Shown one piece after another: positions 6,564 through 14,539 of a stretch of DNA of 48,313 nucleotides; the first letter of the stretch is position 1; every line of letters begins with the position of its first letter. A program made the translations under genes and the position numbers. The notes under the pieces were generated by a model. It was not told the DNA's origin. It was given only the letters and a program-made list of their open reading frames with translations, and did not search any database. Source of the stretch: a virus; IMG/VR virus record IMGVR_UViG_3300043425_000191, positions 1 to 48,313 of that record; one strand, 5' to 3'.

Positions 6564-6833
6564 ATGCCCAGCCTTTATGACCTTGAAGAACAGATTATGG
6601 GAACCTGGAACATCACCAGCGACCTCAAGACTATCACAGAAGCAATCGTCGAGAACGAACTCTCGAAGGATCAGATCGCCAACATGCTGATTGGCTTGAC
6701 TGAGTTGTACGAGATCAAGTTTGATAAGATGTTCCGCACGTTTGATGCTGCCTGCTTCCCGCAGGGCGACCACACCATCTTCTCTGAAGAAGTGACTGTA
6801 GACGATCAACTGGATTTGTTTGCATGCCGATAA
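6564..6833 (+). CDS. Conserved phage hypothetical, 89 residues
   Basis: A small acidic helical protein starting MPSLYDLEEQIMGTWNITSD, then LKTITEAIVENELSKDQIAN and LTELYEIKFDKMFRTFDAAC. Similar small proteins (SLYDLEEQIM... YELKFDK) occur in many tailed phages without known function; that statement is from memory. A clear AGGAGA ribosome site lies 7 bases before the ATG. It stands as a separate gene with 14 bases between it and the previous stop. Confidence 0.7.
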   Translation: MPSLYDLEEQIMGTWNITSDLKTITEAIVENELSKDQIANMLIGLTELYEIKFDKMFRTFDAACFPQGDHTIFSEEVTVDDQLDLFACR

Positions 6834-6858
6834 ACTTATACTTCTTAAGGAGCAACTA

Positions 6859-7323
6859 ATGTGGCTGAGTAGGAAACCATACCATTTCACGCAGGCTGGT
6901 ATCGACGAGATCAGCCGCCACTATGGCGCTCAGTACATGGGACATTGGTGCACCAGTAGCAAAGATGGCTATTGGCACGAAACTCCAGTAGACGTATTCT
7001 ATCAGCCTAATCCTGATACATCCAAGGGCCACTCACACTACTTCGGGATGTTTACTCGTAATGGCGATGTACTGATCACCAACGCCGAGTCTGCATTTCA
7101 GTGCTATATAGTTGGTGCTCTGGATACAGTGACTGATGAGGTTCTTGTGAGCCGTTATCGTCATGACTATCAGCGTAGCAACCAAGCGTTTATCGACGGT
7201 GGTCGCGACTATCTGAAAACGGATCCAGATGTGCCACTCGTACGAGTTACGGTGAATGGTTCCCAATTTAACTTTGAGGTGGTAGACGATGGAACTTGGC
7301 GAAGTGGAAGCACAGTACAATAA
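6859..7323 (+). CDS. Hypothetical protein, 154 residues
   Basis: I choose ATG 6859, which has an ideal AAGGAG ribosome site 7 bases upstream, over an ATG at 6820 that would overlap the previous gene. The protein begins MWLSRKPYHFTQAGIDEISR and is rich in aromatic residues and histidine in its middle (HWCTSSKDGYWHETPVDVFY, HSHYFGMFTRNGDVLITNAE). It looks like a soluble alpha/beta protein with repeated beta strands. No catalytic motif is recognised. Confidence 0.6.
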   Translation: MWLSRKPYHFTQAGIDEISRHYGAQYMGHWCTSSKDGYWHETPVDVFYQPNPDTSKGHSHYFGMFTRNGDVLITNAESAFQCYIVGALDTVTDEVLVSRYRHDYQRSNQAFIDGGRDYLKTDPDVPLVRVTVNGSQFNFEVVDDGTWRSGSTVQ

Positions 7324-7513
7324 GCTGAAAGAATATTTTGGAGACTCGCTGGCTGATCCTATACATGAGCCGCGAGTTTTCGCATATCAGGTTCAGCTAT
7401 ATAATTGGCAACTAAACAGGAGCTACATCAATGCCAGCGAAAGTAGGATTGAAGAAAATCGGGAAGGGACGAGCGAAACTGGGGTCGAAGAAACGCCGAG
7501 CGAGGGCGGGTAA
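7289..7513 (+). CDS. Hypothetical acidic protein, 74 residues
   Basis: MELGEVEAQYNKLKEYFGDS opens a short helical protein whose last 25 residues are strongly acidic and disordered-looking (SESRIEENREGTSETGVEET). The start overlaps the previous gene by 35 bases, preceded by GAGGTGG. The acidic C-terminus is the reading-frame partner of an Arg/Lys-rich peptide frame at 7431-7523, so one of the two may be incidental. Function unknown. Confidence 0.5.
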   Translation: MELGEVEAQYNKLKEYFGDSLADPIHEPRVFAYQVQLYNWQLNRSYINASESRIEENREGTSETGVEETPSEGG

Positions 7514-7523
7514 GCGTGGCTAA
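7431..7523 (+). CDS. Overlapping 30-residue highly basic peptide
   Basis: ATG 7431 opens a 30-codon frame ending TAA 7521-7523: MPAKVGLKKIGKGRAKLGSK followed by KRRARAGKRG. Fourteen of 30 residues are Lys or Arg and none is acidic. A good ribosome site (CAGGAGC) lies 9 bases upstream, better than that of many neighbours. The frame overlaps the acidic end of the 7289 gene and the GTG start of the next gene. Such a peptide could bind nucleic acid; this is inference. Confidence 0.45.
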   Translation: MPAKVGLKKIGKGRAKLGSKKRRARAGKRG

Positions 7524-8259
7524 AGTTACTGTAATTACCGCAACTACAGGTAATCCAATCCTGAAGCGTAACATTGAGTCTGTCGCAAGACAGACTCATC
7601 AGGACATTACGCATTTAGTGATGATTGATGGACCCGAACACAATACCAAAGTGCAGAATATCGAGAGCAGGCTGTATCTGCAAGATATGCATAAGGTCAT
7701 ATTCTATACTCTGCCATGGCCCCTTGGTAAAGATCGTTGGAATGGCCATAGAATCTATGGTGCATCAACTTATATGTGTGAGTCTGACTATGTGATGTAT
7801 CTGGATGAAGATGTGTATCTGGAGCCTTCTCATATTGAAGATTGCATCAAAGTAATGGAACAGGGTCATGACTGGGCTTTCTCACTACGAAAGATTGTTA
7901 ACAAGGATGGCGACTATCTTTGTGATGATGACTGCGAGAGTCTAGGTAAGTGGTCAAGTGTTATGGATCCAAGAGATTATTTCGTCGATGTTAATTGCTA
8001 CTTCTTACCATTAAAGCTGGCCATTCAGGTTTCGCCGATTTGGTATAGGAAAGCAAGAGAACCTGGTGTGATGGAAGTAGATCGTGCAATGTGCCATGTT
8101 CTCCGACAGATAGCACCAAACTACGAGTCAACCTATAACCATACTGTGAATTATACTGTTGGCAACTCAGTCAATTCAGTGCAGCTAGAGTTTTTCACAC
8201 AAGGCAACATTGAAATGAAGCGTAGGTATAACAATCAACTGCCTTGGAGAAAAGTATGA
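7516..8259 (+). CDS. Family 2-type glycosyltransferase
   Basis: The 247-residue protein has a GT-A fold start, VTVITATTGNPILKRNIES, then VARQTHQDITHLVMIDGP, and the metal/nucleotide-sugar motif YVMYLDEDVYLEPS (DED) near residue 95. These are typical of GT2 enzymes that transfer sugar from an NDP-sugar. The start is GTG at 7516. Its stop overlaps the next glycosyltransferase-like gene (ATGA), and a third follows, forming a three-gene cassette. The acceptor (virion protein, DNA or host glycan) cannot be told from sequence. dTDP-sugar genes are encoded at 18339-20980 and could supply a donor. Confidence 0.82.
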   Translation: MAKVTVITATTGNPILKRNIESVARQTHQDITHLVMIDGPEHNTKVQNIESRLYLQDMHKVIFYTLPWPLGKDRWNGHRIYGASTYMCESDYVMYLDEDVYLEPSHIEDCIKVMEQGHDWAFSLRKIVNKDGDYLCDDDCESLGKWSSVMDPRDYFVDVNCYFLPLKLAIQVSPIWYRKAREPGVMEVDRAMCHVLRQIAPNYESTYNHTVNYTVGNSVNSVQLEFFTQGNIEMKRRYNNQLPWRKV

Positions 8260-9005
8260 AAGCCTGTATCGCATCGTTCTTTATGAACAACATCAGCCAT
8301 AAAACAGTACAACTACAAAAGAGTGTGGTTGAAAAATTCAATAAGAGTAAGTATCCGCATTACTTGATGCAAGTCAATATGCCTCATGGTGTGGCTATAG
8401 ATTATTTCTGGTCTCTAAATGGCAATCGAGTAAACAAAACATTCAAGCCAGAATTCAACATCCAAAAGCAATTAGATTGCGACGTCATTCTTTTTCTAGA
8501 CATTGATGCTATTCCTTTGCATGAAGATGCTATTGACTATTACATAGAGCAAGCAGCAAAGGGTAAGATCATCGGAAACGCTCAGCGCAGCAACCACATC
8601 GAAAACAATCAGCATGTATTCGCCGCGCCTTCAGCTATTGCTGTCTCAGCTGAGAACTTTGATCGCATGGGGCGTCCTTCAGCATATGAAACACCACGTG
8701 GTGATGTTGCAGAAGAATATACTTATGCTGCAGAAGCTGTTGGAATTGAAGTTGACTTGGTCATGCCATTACGGTATGATACTGCTCCTCAGAGATATGA
8801 GTGGGAAAAGAACCAACCACCATATTGGGCGCTTGCTGATGGTATGCCAGTCTATGGTATGGGAACTACATATGGTAGAGAAGGAAAGGATCTGTTCTAC
8901 CATAACTTCCAAATCCGTATGGAAGGGCAGCAGGAAAAGTTTTGGCGTAAATGTGAAGATGTTTTAGTTGAGGGTATCTATGAAGATCGCAGTATTAAGC
9001 ACTGA
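8256..9005 (+). CDS. Glycosyltransferase-like protein (GT-A, DxD)
   Basis: The 249-residue protein has a DxD motif in a hydrophobic strand (CDVILFLDIDAIPLHEDAID, about residues 70-89), the metal-binding site of GT-A enzymes. A late HNFQIR segment could give the third ligand His. The N-terminal region MKACIASFFMNNISHKTVQL differs from classical GT2 starts, so I leave the family open. The start ATG overlaps the stop of the previous glycosyltransferase. Confidence 0.65.
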   Translation: MKACIASFFMNNISHKTVQLQKSVVEKFNKSKYPHYLMQVNMPHGVAIDYFWSLNGNRVNKTFKPEFNIQKQLDCDVILFLDIDAIPLHEDAIDYYIEQAAKGKIIGNAQRSNHIENNQHVFAAPSAIAVSAENFDRMGRPSAYETPRGDVAEEYTYAAEAVGIEVDLVMPLRYDTAPQRYEWEKNQPPYWALADGMPVYGMGTTYGREGKDLFYHNFQIRMEGQQEKFWRKCEDVLVEGIYEDRSIKH

Positions 9006-9819
9006 TTCAGAACAGTATCTGCTACAGTGGTGGTTGCCTCATCATGTTAAGAAGTTTGATTTTGGTGTTATTCTTGACTTTGGTCTGACAGAAACAGATA
9101 ACACATATGAGTTGTACAAGACTCATGCTCCTAATTGGAGATATCTTAAGATCAACCAAAAGACCATAGGATGTTTTCTTTGGGATGTGATCATCTCCAA
9201 GGTCGAACGAGATCTTCTGGATGAATTTCCTGGCAGTTGGGTTACCACACTAAACGCCACTGAGTTTTTAATTGGCGATCTTCGCTCGCTAGACAAGATG
9301 TCGGAAAACACTCAAGTGTTAATGCCATGTCATTTGATGAACGACTCATTAGAACATGAAATGGTTGAGCCTGATGTCAACAAGCCTCTTCTAGAACAGA
9401 GAACTCATGGTGTGCATTACAACAATGATTTCCCACACCCACATCAAGGCGAATCAATTAAACTGTTTAACCAGTTAAATCCGCCCAATGTTATGTTGAA
9501 CACCAGATGGATGAGAAGCATACATAACTATAATGTAGATTATCTCTCGACATCGGTTTATTCAGTTGGGCGACACTACTGGGAACCGATGAAGATGTCA
9601 ACGCACTTGGCAATATGCCATATGAATTATGCTCCGTTCACCAGAGCGTTTATTGACAGAAAGTTAAATGTTCAAAATCGTCTAACAGAAGAAGACCACC
9701 GCGCTGATCGAGGAATACACCATAGAATAAATGAACAGACGATATATGACAGAAAGAGATTCTATGATAGGTTGACTGTTGATTTGAAATCTTATATTGA
9801 TAACTTGGAGAATGTATAA
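8980..9819 (+). CDS. Glycosyltransferase-like protein (GT92/GT2_4 type, tentative)
   Basis: The 279-residue protein begins MKIAVLSTDSEQYLLQWWLP and HHVKKFDFGVILDFGLTETD. This 'leave the fight to the other side' start, with WWLPHH and a following strand ending in D, is the layout of Glyco_tranf_2_4/GT92-type proteins. The usual DxD is replaced around residue 95 by TTLNATEFLIG, so activity is uncertain. It overlaps the previous gene by 26 bases, with GAGGG before the ATG. The end overlaps the next gene (TAATG). I infer it belongs with the two preceding transferases. Confidence 0.55.
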   Translation: MKIAVLSTDSEQYLLQWWLPHHVKKFDFGVILDFGLTETDNTYELYKTHAPNWRYLKINQKTIGCFLWDVIISKVERDLLDEFPGSWVTTLNATEFLIGDLRSLDKMSENTQVLMPCHLMNDSLEHEMVEPDVNKPLLEQRTHGVHYNNDFPHPHQGESIKLFNQLNPPNVMLNTRWMRSIHNYNVDYLSTSVYSVGRHYWEPMKMSTHLAICHMNYAPFTRAFIDRKLNVQNRLTEEDHRADRGIHHRINEQTIYDRKRFYDRLTVDLKSYIDNLENV

Positions 9820-10019
9820 TGGCTAATCGAAGTGACTTTTATGAGGCGAAGCTACCTCGCTATCTGAAGCGAATGCTGACGATGGCACAGGCAAGTGGCC
9901 ATGTGACAAATGCGCATGAGGCTGGTGCTATGCGTCGCGCATTTATAGCGGCACACGCTAATCATGTTGGATACAAGTTGCGCCGTCCTGGTGCAGATAC
10001 ATCAGAATCTGAAGAATAA
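9819..10019 (+). CDS. Hypothetical protein, 66 residues
   Basis: A small, Ala-, His- and Arg-rich helical protein: MANRSDFYEAKLPRYLKRML, then AHEAGAMRRAFIAAHANHVG and an acidic tail. The ATG overlaps the previous stop (TAATGG), and the TAA stop at 10017-10019 lies in a late-promoter-like sequence. I do not recognise it. Confidence 0.55.
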   Translation: MANRSDFYEAKLPRYLKRMLTMAQASGHVTNAHEAGAMRRAFIAAHANHVGYKLRRPGADTSESEE

Positions 10020-10022
10020 ATA
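10015..10022 (+). promoter_or_regulatory. Possible T4-type late promoter (AATAAATA)
   Basis: AATAAATA differs by one base from the T4 late consensus TATAAATA. It lies just before the tRNA gene and about 90 bases before the next gene. Late promoters in T4 need only this element plus gp55, gp33 and gp45. It overlaps a stop codon, so chance is not excluded. Confidence 0.3.
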
Positions 10023-10029
10023 AGAGGAT

Positions 10030-10104
10030 TGCGGGGTAGTTCAGCAGCAGAACACTGGACTCATAATCCAGGGGTCATGGGTGCAACTCCCATCCCCGCT
10101 ACCA
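10030..10104 (+). tRNA. tRNA with CAU anticodon (Met-like; Ile2 possible)
   Basis: The 75-base cloverleaf has an acceptor stem of six pairs (GCGGGG with CCCCGC) plus a T-T opposition at 1-72. The D stem is GTTC/GAAC with a 7-base loop AGCAGCA. The anticodon stem is CTGGA/TCCAG with loop CTCATAA (anticodon CAT at 10062-10064). The T stem is ATGGG/CCCAT. The CCA end is encoded at 10102-10104. Oddities are the unpaired 1-72 position (an initiator-like trait), a T loop reading TGCAACT instead of TTCxAxx, and no GG in the D loop. The CTCATAATCCAGGGGTC region resembles elongator Met tRNA. A lysidine-modified Ile2 tRNA cannot be excluded. Confidence 0.85.
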
Positions 10105-10111
10105 ATTAATC

Positions 10112-10621
10112 ATGCTGTTAACATCTTTTATTCTATTTCTCGTCTTTGGGTATCTCCCAGTTGTTTTGCTCTTGTTTGGTGCAAGAAGAAGGTTGAATAT
10201 TGTAGTCAATAATTATATTGAACTTCGGCAAGAATACAACAAGACCAAAGAACTCGCTGATCTGTGCGCCAAGTATGTTGTTAAACAACATGGTGGTTCT
10301 GATGAAGACGAGGAAGAAGATGACGAAGAAGATGACGAAGAAGATGAGTATGAGGAAGAATATGTTCCAAGCTCATCTTATCGCAGAGAGCCGACAAGTA
10401 ATCGCTCATATTCTCAACCAGAGAGAAAGCAAGAAAATGTCAGTTACATAATCGAGAGGATGCCGCCACCGTATCGTCTTGGATATATGAACGCTGGCTA
10501 TTCTTCTGATGAGATTAGTGCAATTAATAAAGCGCAATCAGTATCAAGATTCCACCCAGAAGACAAAGTTCGAGTTGTTGAGGTCTGCGGCAGCAGAAAA
10601 TGTTCGATATGGAGTAATTGA
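10112..10621 (+). CDS. Membrane-anchored protein with acidic run
   Basis: The 169-residue protein has an N-terminal hydrophobic helix (LLTSFILFLVFGYLPVVLLL, residues 2-21) followed by RRR, giving a single-pass anchor with a cytoplasmic body. A coiled-coil-like stretch follows, then an almost pure Asp/Glu run (about residues 65-86). The remainder is Ser/Tyr/Arg-rich with EDKVRVVEVCG near the end. I do not recognise it. The gene starts 7 bases after the tRNA. Its end overlaps a following frame. Confidence 0.6.
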   Translation: MLLTSFILFLVFGYLPVVLLLFGARRRLNIVVNNYIELRQEYNKTKELADLCAKYVVKQHGGSDEDEEEDDEEDDEEDEYEEEYVPSSSYRREPTSNRSYSQPERKQENVSYIIERMPPPYRLGYMNAGYSSDEISAINKAQSVSRFHPEDKVRVVEVCGSRKCSIWSN

Positions 10622-10622
10622 T

Positions 10623-10895
10623 TTGCACACTATAGTAGAGCTTCGAGAGCTGTTTCAGCAGCATAAGATCAGAATCGAAGAATCAATGGGCTGGTACTTG
10701 AAATGTAATGGCGACAGATGGACCATGTTAGATGATGTGTACTATCTGAATGACAAGCCAGTAACAAAGAAAGAAGTTTCAGCATACGCAAAGAAGGGTT
10801 CAGTTGCGAAACGGGATCCTGCATTTTCAAAAAAGATGACACCAAAAGAAGGATATGAACATGACAGTGAAAGCATTGAAGTTGACGACGAGTGA
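10623..10895 (+). CDS. Hypothetical protein, about 90 residues (start uncertain)
   Basis: The coding potential is in IVELRELFQQHKIRIEESMG and WYLKCNGDRWTMLDDVYYLN, a compact alpha/beta-looking segment, with a charged tail (ESIEVDDE). I choose TTG 10623, which has GGAG 8 bases upstream and starts just after the previous stop. The same frame is open back to an ATG at 10509, which would give 128 residues and a 113-base overlap. Function unknown. Confidence 0.5.
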   Translation: MHTIVELRELFQQHKIRIEESMGWYLKCNGDRWTMLDDVYYLNDKPVTKKEVSAYAKKGSVAKRDPAFSKKMTPKEGYEHDSESIEVDDE

Positions 10896-11160
10896 AGAAA
10901 TTCTTGGCGAAGTTGTAGTTGAAAACGACAAGGTCGTCGCACTCAAGAATGTAGTTGCAGTTGCTATTCAGCCTGGCCCAGATGGTCGTGCGGCATTGGG
11001 CTTCTTGCCTTTCATGCCATACCTTGGCAAGAACAAGACAATTACATTTGATATCGACCATATTATTTTGTGTGAAGAAGTTGACGATGCGATGGCAAAC
11101 CAGTATAATAGCGTATTCGGCGGAATTGTTGTGCCGCCAAAGCAGCTAATTACGGGGTAA
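10861..11160 (+). CDS. Conserved T4-like phage protein, Lsm-like (tentative)
   Basis: The 99-residue protein reads as a string of short beta strands: ALKLTTSEEILGEVVVENDK, VVALKNVVAVAIQPGPDGRA, then a C-terminal AMANQYNSVFGGIVVPPKQL. Small proteins with this order (KLxTGEE, ALKNPVAI, NxYNSxFG) occur in many T4-like aquatic phages and look like an Sm/Lsm-type barrel; that is from memory. ATG 10861 is preferred because AAGGA sits 7 bases upstream; another ATG lies two codons earlier. It precedes the polymerase gene by 2 bases. Confidence 0.65.
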   Translation: MTVKALKLTTSEEILGEVVVENDKVVALKNVVAVAIQPGPDGRAALGFLPFMPYLGKNKTITFDIDHIILCEEVDDAMANQYNSVFGGIVVPPKQLITG

Positions 11161-11162
11161 GA

Positions 11163-13667
11163 GTGAAATTCTACACGAATGTTTTGGTCTATGGTAAGTC
11201 GATCCTCTATCGCGGTGTTGAAGACGGCAAGCGAGTTGCTCGCCGCATAGAGTATCGGCCTACGTTTTATGTGCCCGCAAAGGGACGCTCTGAGTGGCGT
11301 ACCCTTTCGGGTGACTACGTTGAACCCATCGAACCTGGGAACATCAACGATGCGCGTGAATTCATCGAGAGATACAAGGACGTTGATACGTTTCCCATCT
11401 ATGGTCTCAATCGTTATGAATATGCGTTCATCTCTGATGAATTCCCAGACGATGTCTTTTGGGATAGGGATCAGGTCAGGGTCTGCTATCTTGATATCGA
11501 GGTTGCTTCTGATGATGGCTTTCCTGAGCCAGCAGATGCTAACAAAGAAATTACAGCCATCACCGTAAAGACTGGTGATTACACTCACACATATGGCTGT
11601 GGCGAATACACTCCTCATAAGACTGGCCTTGGGTACAGCAAGTGTTCCAACGAACATGAGTTGTTGACTAGGTTCGTAAATGACTTCAGTGAATCGCATC
11701 CAGATATCATCACTGGTTGGAACGTCAAGTTCTTTGACATTCCGTATCTCGTAAATCGTATCACGCGTGTTCTTGGCGAGGACTACACGATCAAGCTTTC
11801 GCCATGGAAGAAGGTGAGCCAGCGCGAGACTACGATTATGAATCGTGTACAGATTCACTTCGACATCTTCGGTATCGCCATCCTTGACTATCTTGATCTG
11901 TACAAGAAGTACAGCTTCACACCTCAAGAGTCGTATAGGCTTGACCATGTTGCCTCTATGGAACTGGGTGAGAAGAAGATCGACTACTCTGAGTTCGCTA
12001 ATCTTCATGAGTTGTACAAGCATGACTTCCAAAAGTTTATCGAGTATAACATCAAGGACGTTGAGCTTGTCGAGAAGCTGAACGATAAGGGCAGGTTGAT
12101 TGAGCTTGCTCTGACTCTTGCGTACGATAACAAGGTTAACTATGATGATGTGTTCTCGCAGGTTCGTATGTGGGATACCATCATCTACAACCATCTGAAG
12201 AAGAGCAAGATCGTCATTCCTCAGATGAAGCAGGGCGAGAAGGCTGCAGCATACGAAGGCGCATATGTCAAGGATCCGCTCGTTGGTATGCATAACTGGG
12301 TTGCTTCGTTTGACCTGAACAGTCTGTATCCGCACTTGATTATGCAGTACAACATCTCACCAGAGACGCTGACTCATGTCAATGGTATTCCTACGGTTGA
12401 TGTTCTGACTCTGCTAAATCAAACTCATGATCTTTCTGCGCTCAAGGAATTGGAAGTTACGCTGACGCCGAACAATCAGTTCTTCAAGACCAAGAAGCAG
12501 GGTTTCCTGCCGAAGATCATGGATACGATGTACAAGGATCGTAGCCGATACAAGAAGATGGCCATGGACGCCAAGAAGAAGATTGAGAAGGTTCGTGATG
12601 ACAAGGTTCAGGTTGAGTATCTCGAGAAGGAAATCGCCAGATACAATAACCTACAGATGGCAAAGAAGGTATCTCTGAACTCAGCTTATGGCGCGATTGG
12701 CAATAAATACTTCCGATTCTTCGACATCCGCATCGCCGAAGCAATCACTCTATCGGGTCAGCTGTCGATTCGCTGGATTGAGAACAAGCTGAATGGCTAC
12801 ATGAGCAAACTTGTACAGAAGGAACAGGACTATGTCATTGCGTCAGATACTGATTCCATTTATCTCAACCTTGCTCCACTGGTTGATAAGTTCATACCGA
12901 AGGAAAAATCGACTGCTGACGTTATCAGACTCATGGACAAAATCTGTGAAGATAAGGTTCAACCTTTTATTGATAAGTCTTATCAAGAGCTTGCTGACTA
13001 CGTTAACGCATATAGCCAAAAGATGCAAATGAAGCGAGAGACCCTCGCCAACAAAGCAATCTGGACTGCAAAGAAACGATATATCTTGAATGCGTACAAC
13101 GTCGAAGGCGTTGAGTATGCAGAGCCAAAGCTCAAGATCATGGGTCTTGAGGCGATCAAGTCGTCAACTCCTGCTGCTTGCCGTGACAAGATTAAGCAAG
13201 CGTTCAAGATTATCATGAGCCAAGACGAAGCTAGGATGATCTCTTTCATTGAGCAGTTCAGAGAAGAATTCAGGAAGCTGCCGATTGAGGATATTTCGTT
13301 CCCTCGCTCTGTGAATGGTGTGACTGAATACTATGACGCTCTACACATCTTCAAGAAGGGAACTCCTATCCATGTCAAGGGCGTGCTGGTGTATAACCAT
13401 GCGATCAACGAGCGCAAACTAAATAAAAAGTATCAACTCATCAAAGAAGGTGAGAAGATCAAGTTTTGCTATCTCAAGCAGCCCAATCCGTTCAAGAACA
13501 ATACTATAGCGTTCTTGAATGCTCTGCCTAAAGAGTTGCGCGTTGAAGAGTTTATTGACTACGACTTGCAGCTTGAGAAGTCATTCATAGAACCTCTTAA
13601 GATTATTCTTGATTGTATTGGATGGCGAGTTGAACACACAGCTACTCTAGAGGATTTGTTCTCATGA
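11163..13667 (+). CDS. 43: Family B DNA polymerase (gp43)
   Basis: The 834-residue protein is a T4-type replicative polymerase (T4 gp43 898). It has an intact 3'-5' exonuclease: ExoI YLDIEVA near residue 110 and a later DIITGWNVKFFDIPYL (ExoII). The polymerase motifs are A (FDLNSLYPHLIMQYN, about 383), B (KKVSLNSAYGAIGNKYF, about 501) and C (ASDTDSIY, about 562). It synthesises leading and lagging strands with the gp45 clamp. The start is GTG, 2 bases after the preceding stop. The stop overlaps the next gene. RegA probably regulates it, as in T4. Confidence 0.96.
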   Translation: MKFYTNVLVYGKSILYRGVEDGKRVARRIEYRPTFYVPAKGRSEWRTLSGDYVEPIEPGNINDAREFIERYKDVDTFPIYGLNRYEYAFISDEFPDDVFWDRDQVRVCYLDIEVASDDGFPEPADANKEITAITVKTGDYTHTYGCGEYTPHKTGLGYSKCSNEHELLTRFVNDFSESHPDIITGWNVKFFDIPYLVNRITRVLGEDYTIKLSPWKKVSQRETTIMNRVQIHFDIFGIAILDYLDLYKKYSFTPQESYRLDHVASMELGEKKIDYSEFANLHELYKHDFQKFIEYNIKDVELVEKLNDKGRLIELALTLAYDNKVNYDDVFSQVRMWDTIIYNHLKKSKIVIPQMKQGEKAAAYEGAYVKDPLVGMHNWVASFDLNSLYPHLIMQYNISPETLTHVNGIPTVDVLTLLNQTHDLSALKELEVTLTPNNQFFKTKKQGFLPKIMDTMYKDRSRYKKMAMDAKKKIEKVRDDKVQVEYLEKEIARYNNLQMAKKVSLNSAYGAIGNKYFRFFDIRIAEAITLSGQLSIRWIENKLNGYMSKLVQKEQDYVIASDTDSIYLNLAPLVDKFIPKEKSTADVIRLMDKICEDKVQPFIDKSYQELADYVNAYSQKMQMKRETLANKAIWTAKKRYILNAYNVEGVEYAEPKLKIMGLEAIKSSTPAACRDKIKQAFKIIMSQDEARMISFIEQFREEFRKLPIEDISFPRSVNGVTEYYDALHIFKKGTPIHVKGVLVYNHAINERKLNKKYQLIKEGEKIKFCYLKQPNPFKNNTIAFLNALPKELRVEEFIDYDLQLEKSFIEPLKIILDCIGWRVEHTATLEDLFS

Positions 13668-14536
13668 TTATGATACCGTTAGTATTTCTTTCTGGCATTA
13701 TGCTCTCAGTGACCGCAGCCTACTATTCCATAGTCGGACTAATTGCAATCTTTCCTGGCGAAACAGTTGCTATTATAGCAATGGGCGCAACTCTAGAAAT
13801 AGGTAAGCTTGTTGCTGCTTCTTGGTTGTATAAGAATTGGAAGACTGCTCCTGTTCTTCTGAAGACTTATATGGTAATTGCGGTTGCCATGTTGATGTTC
13901 ATCACATCGATGGGCATTTTTGGCTTTCTCTCCAAGGCGCACTTGGAGCATACAGCAACAACCACATCAGATACTTCGTATGAACTTCAGACTGTGAATG
14001 ATACAATTGCCTCTAGAGAAAAGAGTATCGCACTTATCGAACGCCAGCTGAATAACATTGATCGCTCGCTTGAAAGATATCTTGACGGTGGTAATGTCGC
14101 AGTTGGACTTGCGCAAAAGCGTAGGCTTGATGGTGAACGTAAGGCTCTAGAAACTGAACGCAAGTCTGTTGAAGTTGAATTAGTTGAACTGAAAGGCCAG
14201 CGCAACAAGTTATCTGCAGAAGTTCAGAAACAAGAGGTTGAGGTTGGTCCACTGAAATATATTGCGGAGTTAGTGTATGGCGAGGAAGACGCTAAAAGTC
14301 ATTTTGATTCTGCTGTTCGTGGTGTCATCATACTTCTCATTATGGTTTTTGACCCTCTTGCTGTGGTTCTACTTCTAGCTGCTAACGCCAGTATGACTGT
14401 AAACTCAGTTGACATCAAGCCCAAAAGAAAGTATACTAGGAGAAAGCCAATAGCTTCTCACACAATAGAAGATGAAAACTTTGGAATTGAGCACGCTAAA
14501 GAAGAGCCAACACCTGGAACTTATTATCAGAGGTAA
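13664..14536 (+). CDS. Multi-pass membrane protein with periplasmic or cytoplasmic coiled coil
   Basis: The 290-residue protein has TM-like segments at about residues 4-28, 33-54, 67-90 and 222-245. A long charged coiled coil separates the third and fourth (about 100-205: DTIASREKSIALIERQLNNI and further heptads). The C-terminal tail is basic then acidic. Homologues without known function are common in marine T4-like phages, from memory. It sits between gp43 and UvsX and overlaps the polymerase stop (ATGA), so it is coexpressed with replication genes. A role in tethering replication to the membrane is speculation. Confidence 0.75.
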   Translation: MIMIPLVFLSGIMLSVTAAYYSIVGLIAIFPGETVAIIAMGATLEIGKLVAASWLYKNWKTAPVLLKTYMVIAVAMLMFITSMGIFGFLSKAHLEHTATTTSDTSYELQTVNDTIASREKSIALIERQLNNIDRSLERYLDGGNVAVGLAQKRRLDGERKALETERKSVEVELVELKGQRNKLSAEVQKQEVEVGPLKYIAELVYGEEDAKSHFDSAVRGVIILLIMVFDPLAVVLLLAANASMTVNSVDIKPKRKYTRRKPIASHTIEDENFGIEHAKEEPTPGTYYQR

Positions 14537-14539
14537 TGT

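Noticed and set aside
10209-10451. A second frame over the acidic run of the 10112 gene rich in Lys and Met
   Set aside because: It is a frame shadow of GAA/GAT repeats (AAG/ATG in the next frame), with no ribosome site.
10968-12335. A 455-residue open frame on the - strand, opposite the DNA polymerase gene
   Set aside because: It lies wholly antisense to an unmistakable family B polymerase, has no recognisable domain, and all other genes here are on the + strand. It reflects the codon bias of the sense gene.
12705-12712. AATAAATA-like late promoter sequences within coding regions (also near 2904, 13421, 17161, 23730 and 42969)
   Set aside because: AT-rich motifs of seven to eight bases occur often by chance inside genes and none of these precedes a gene start closely. 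I kept only copies at or near gene borders.
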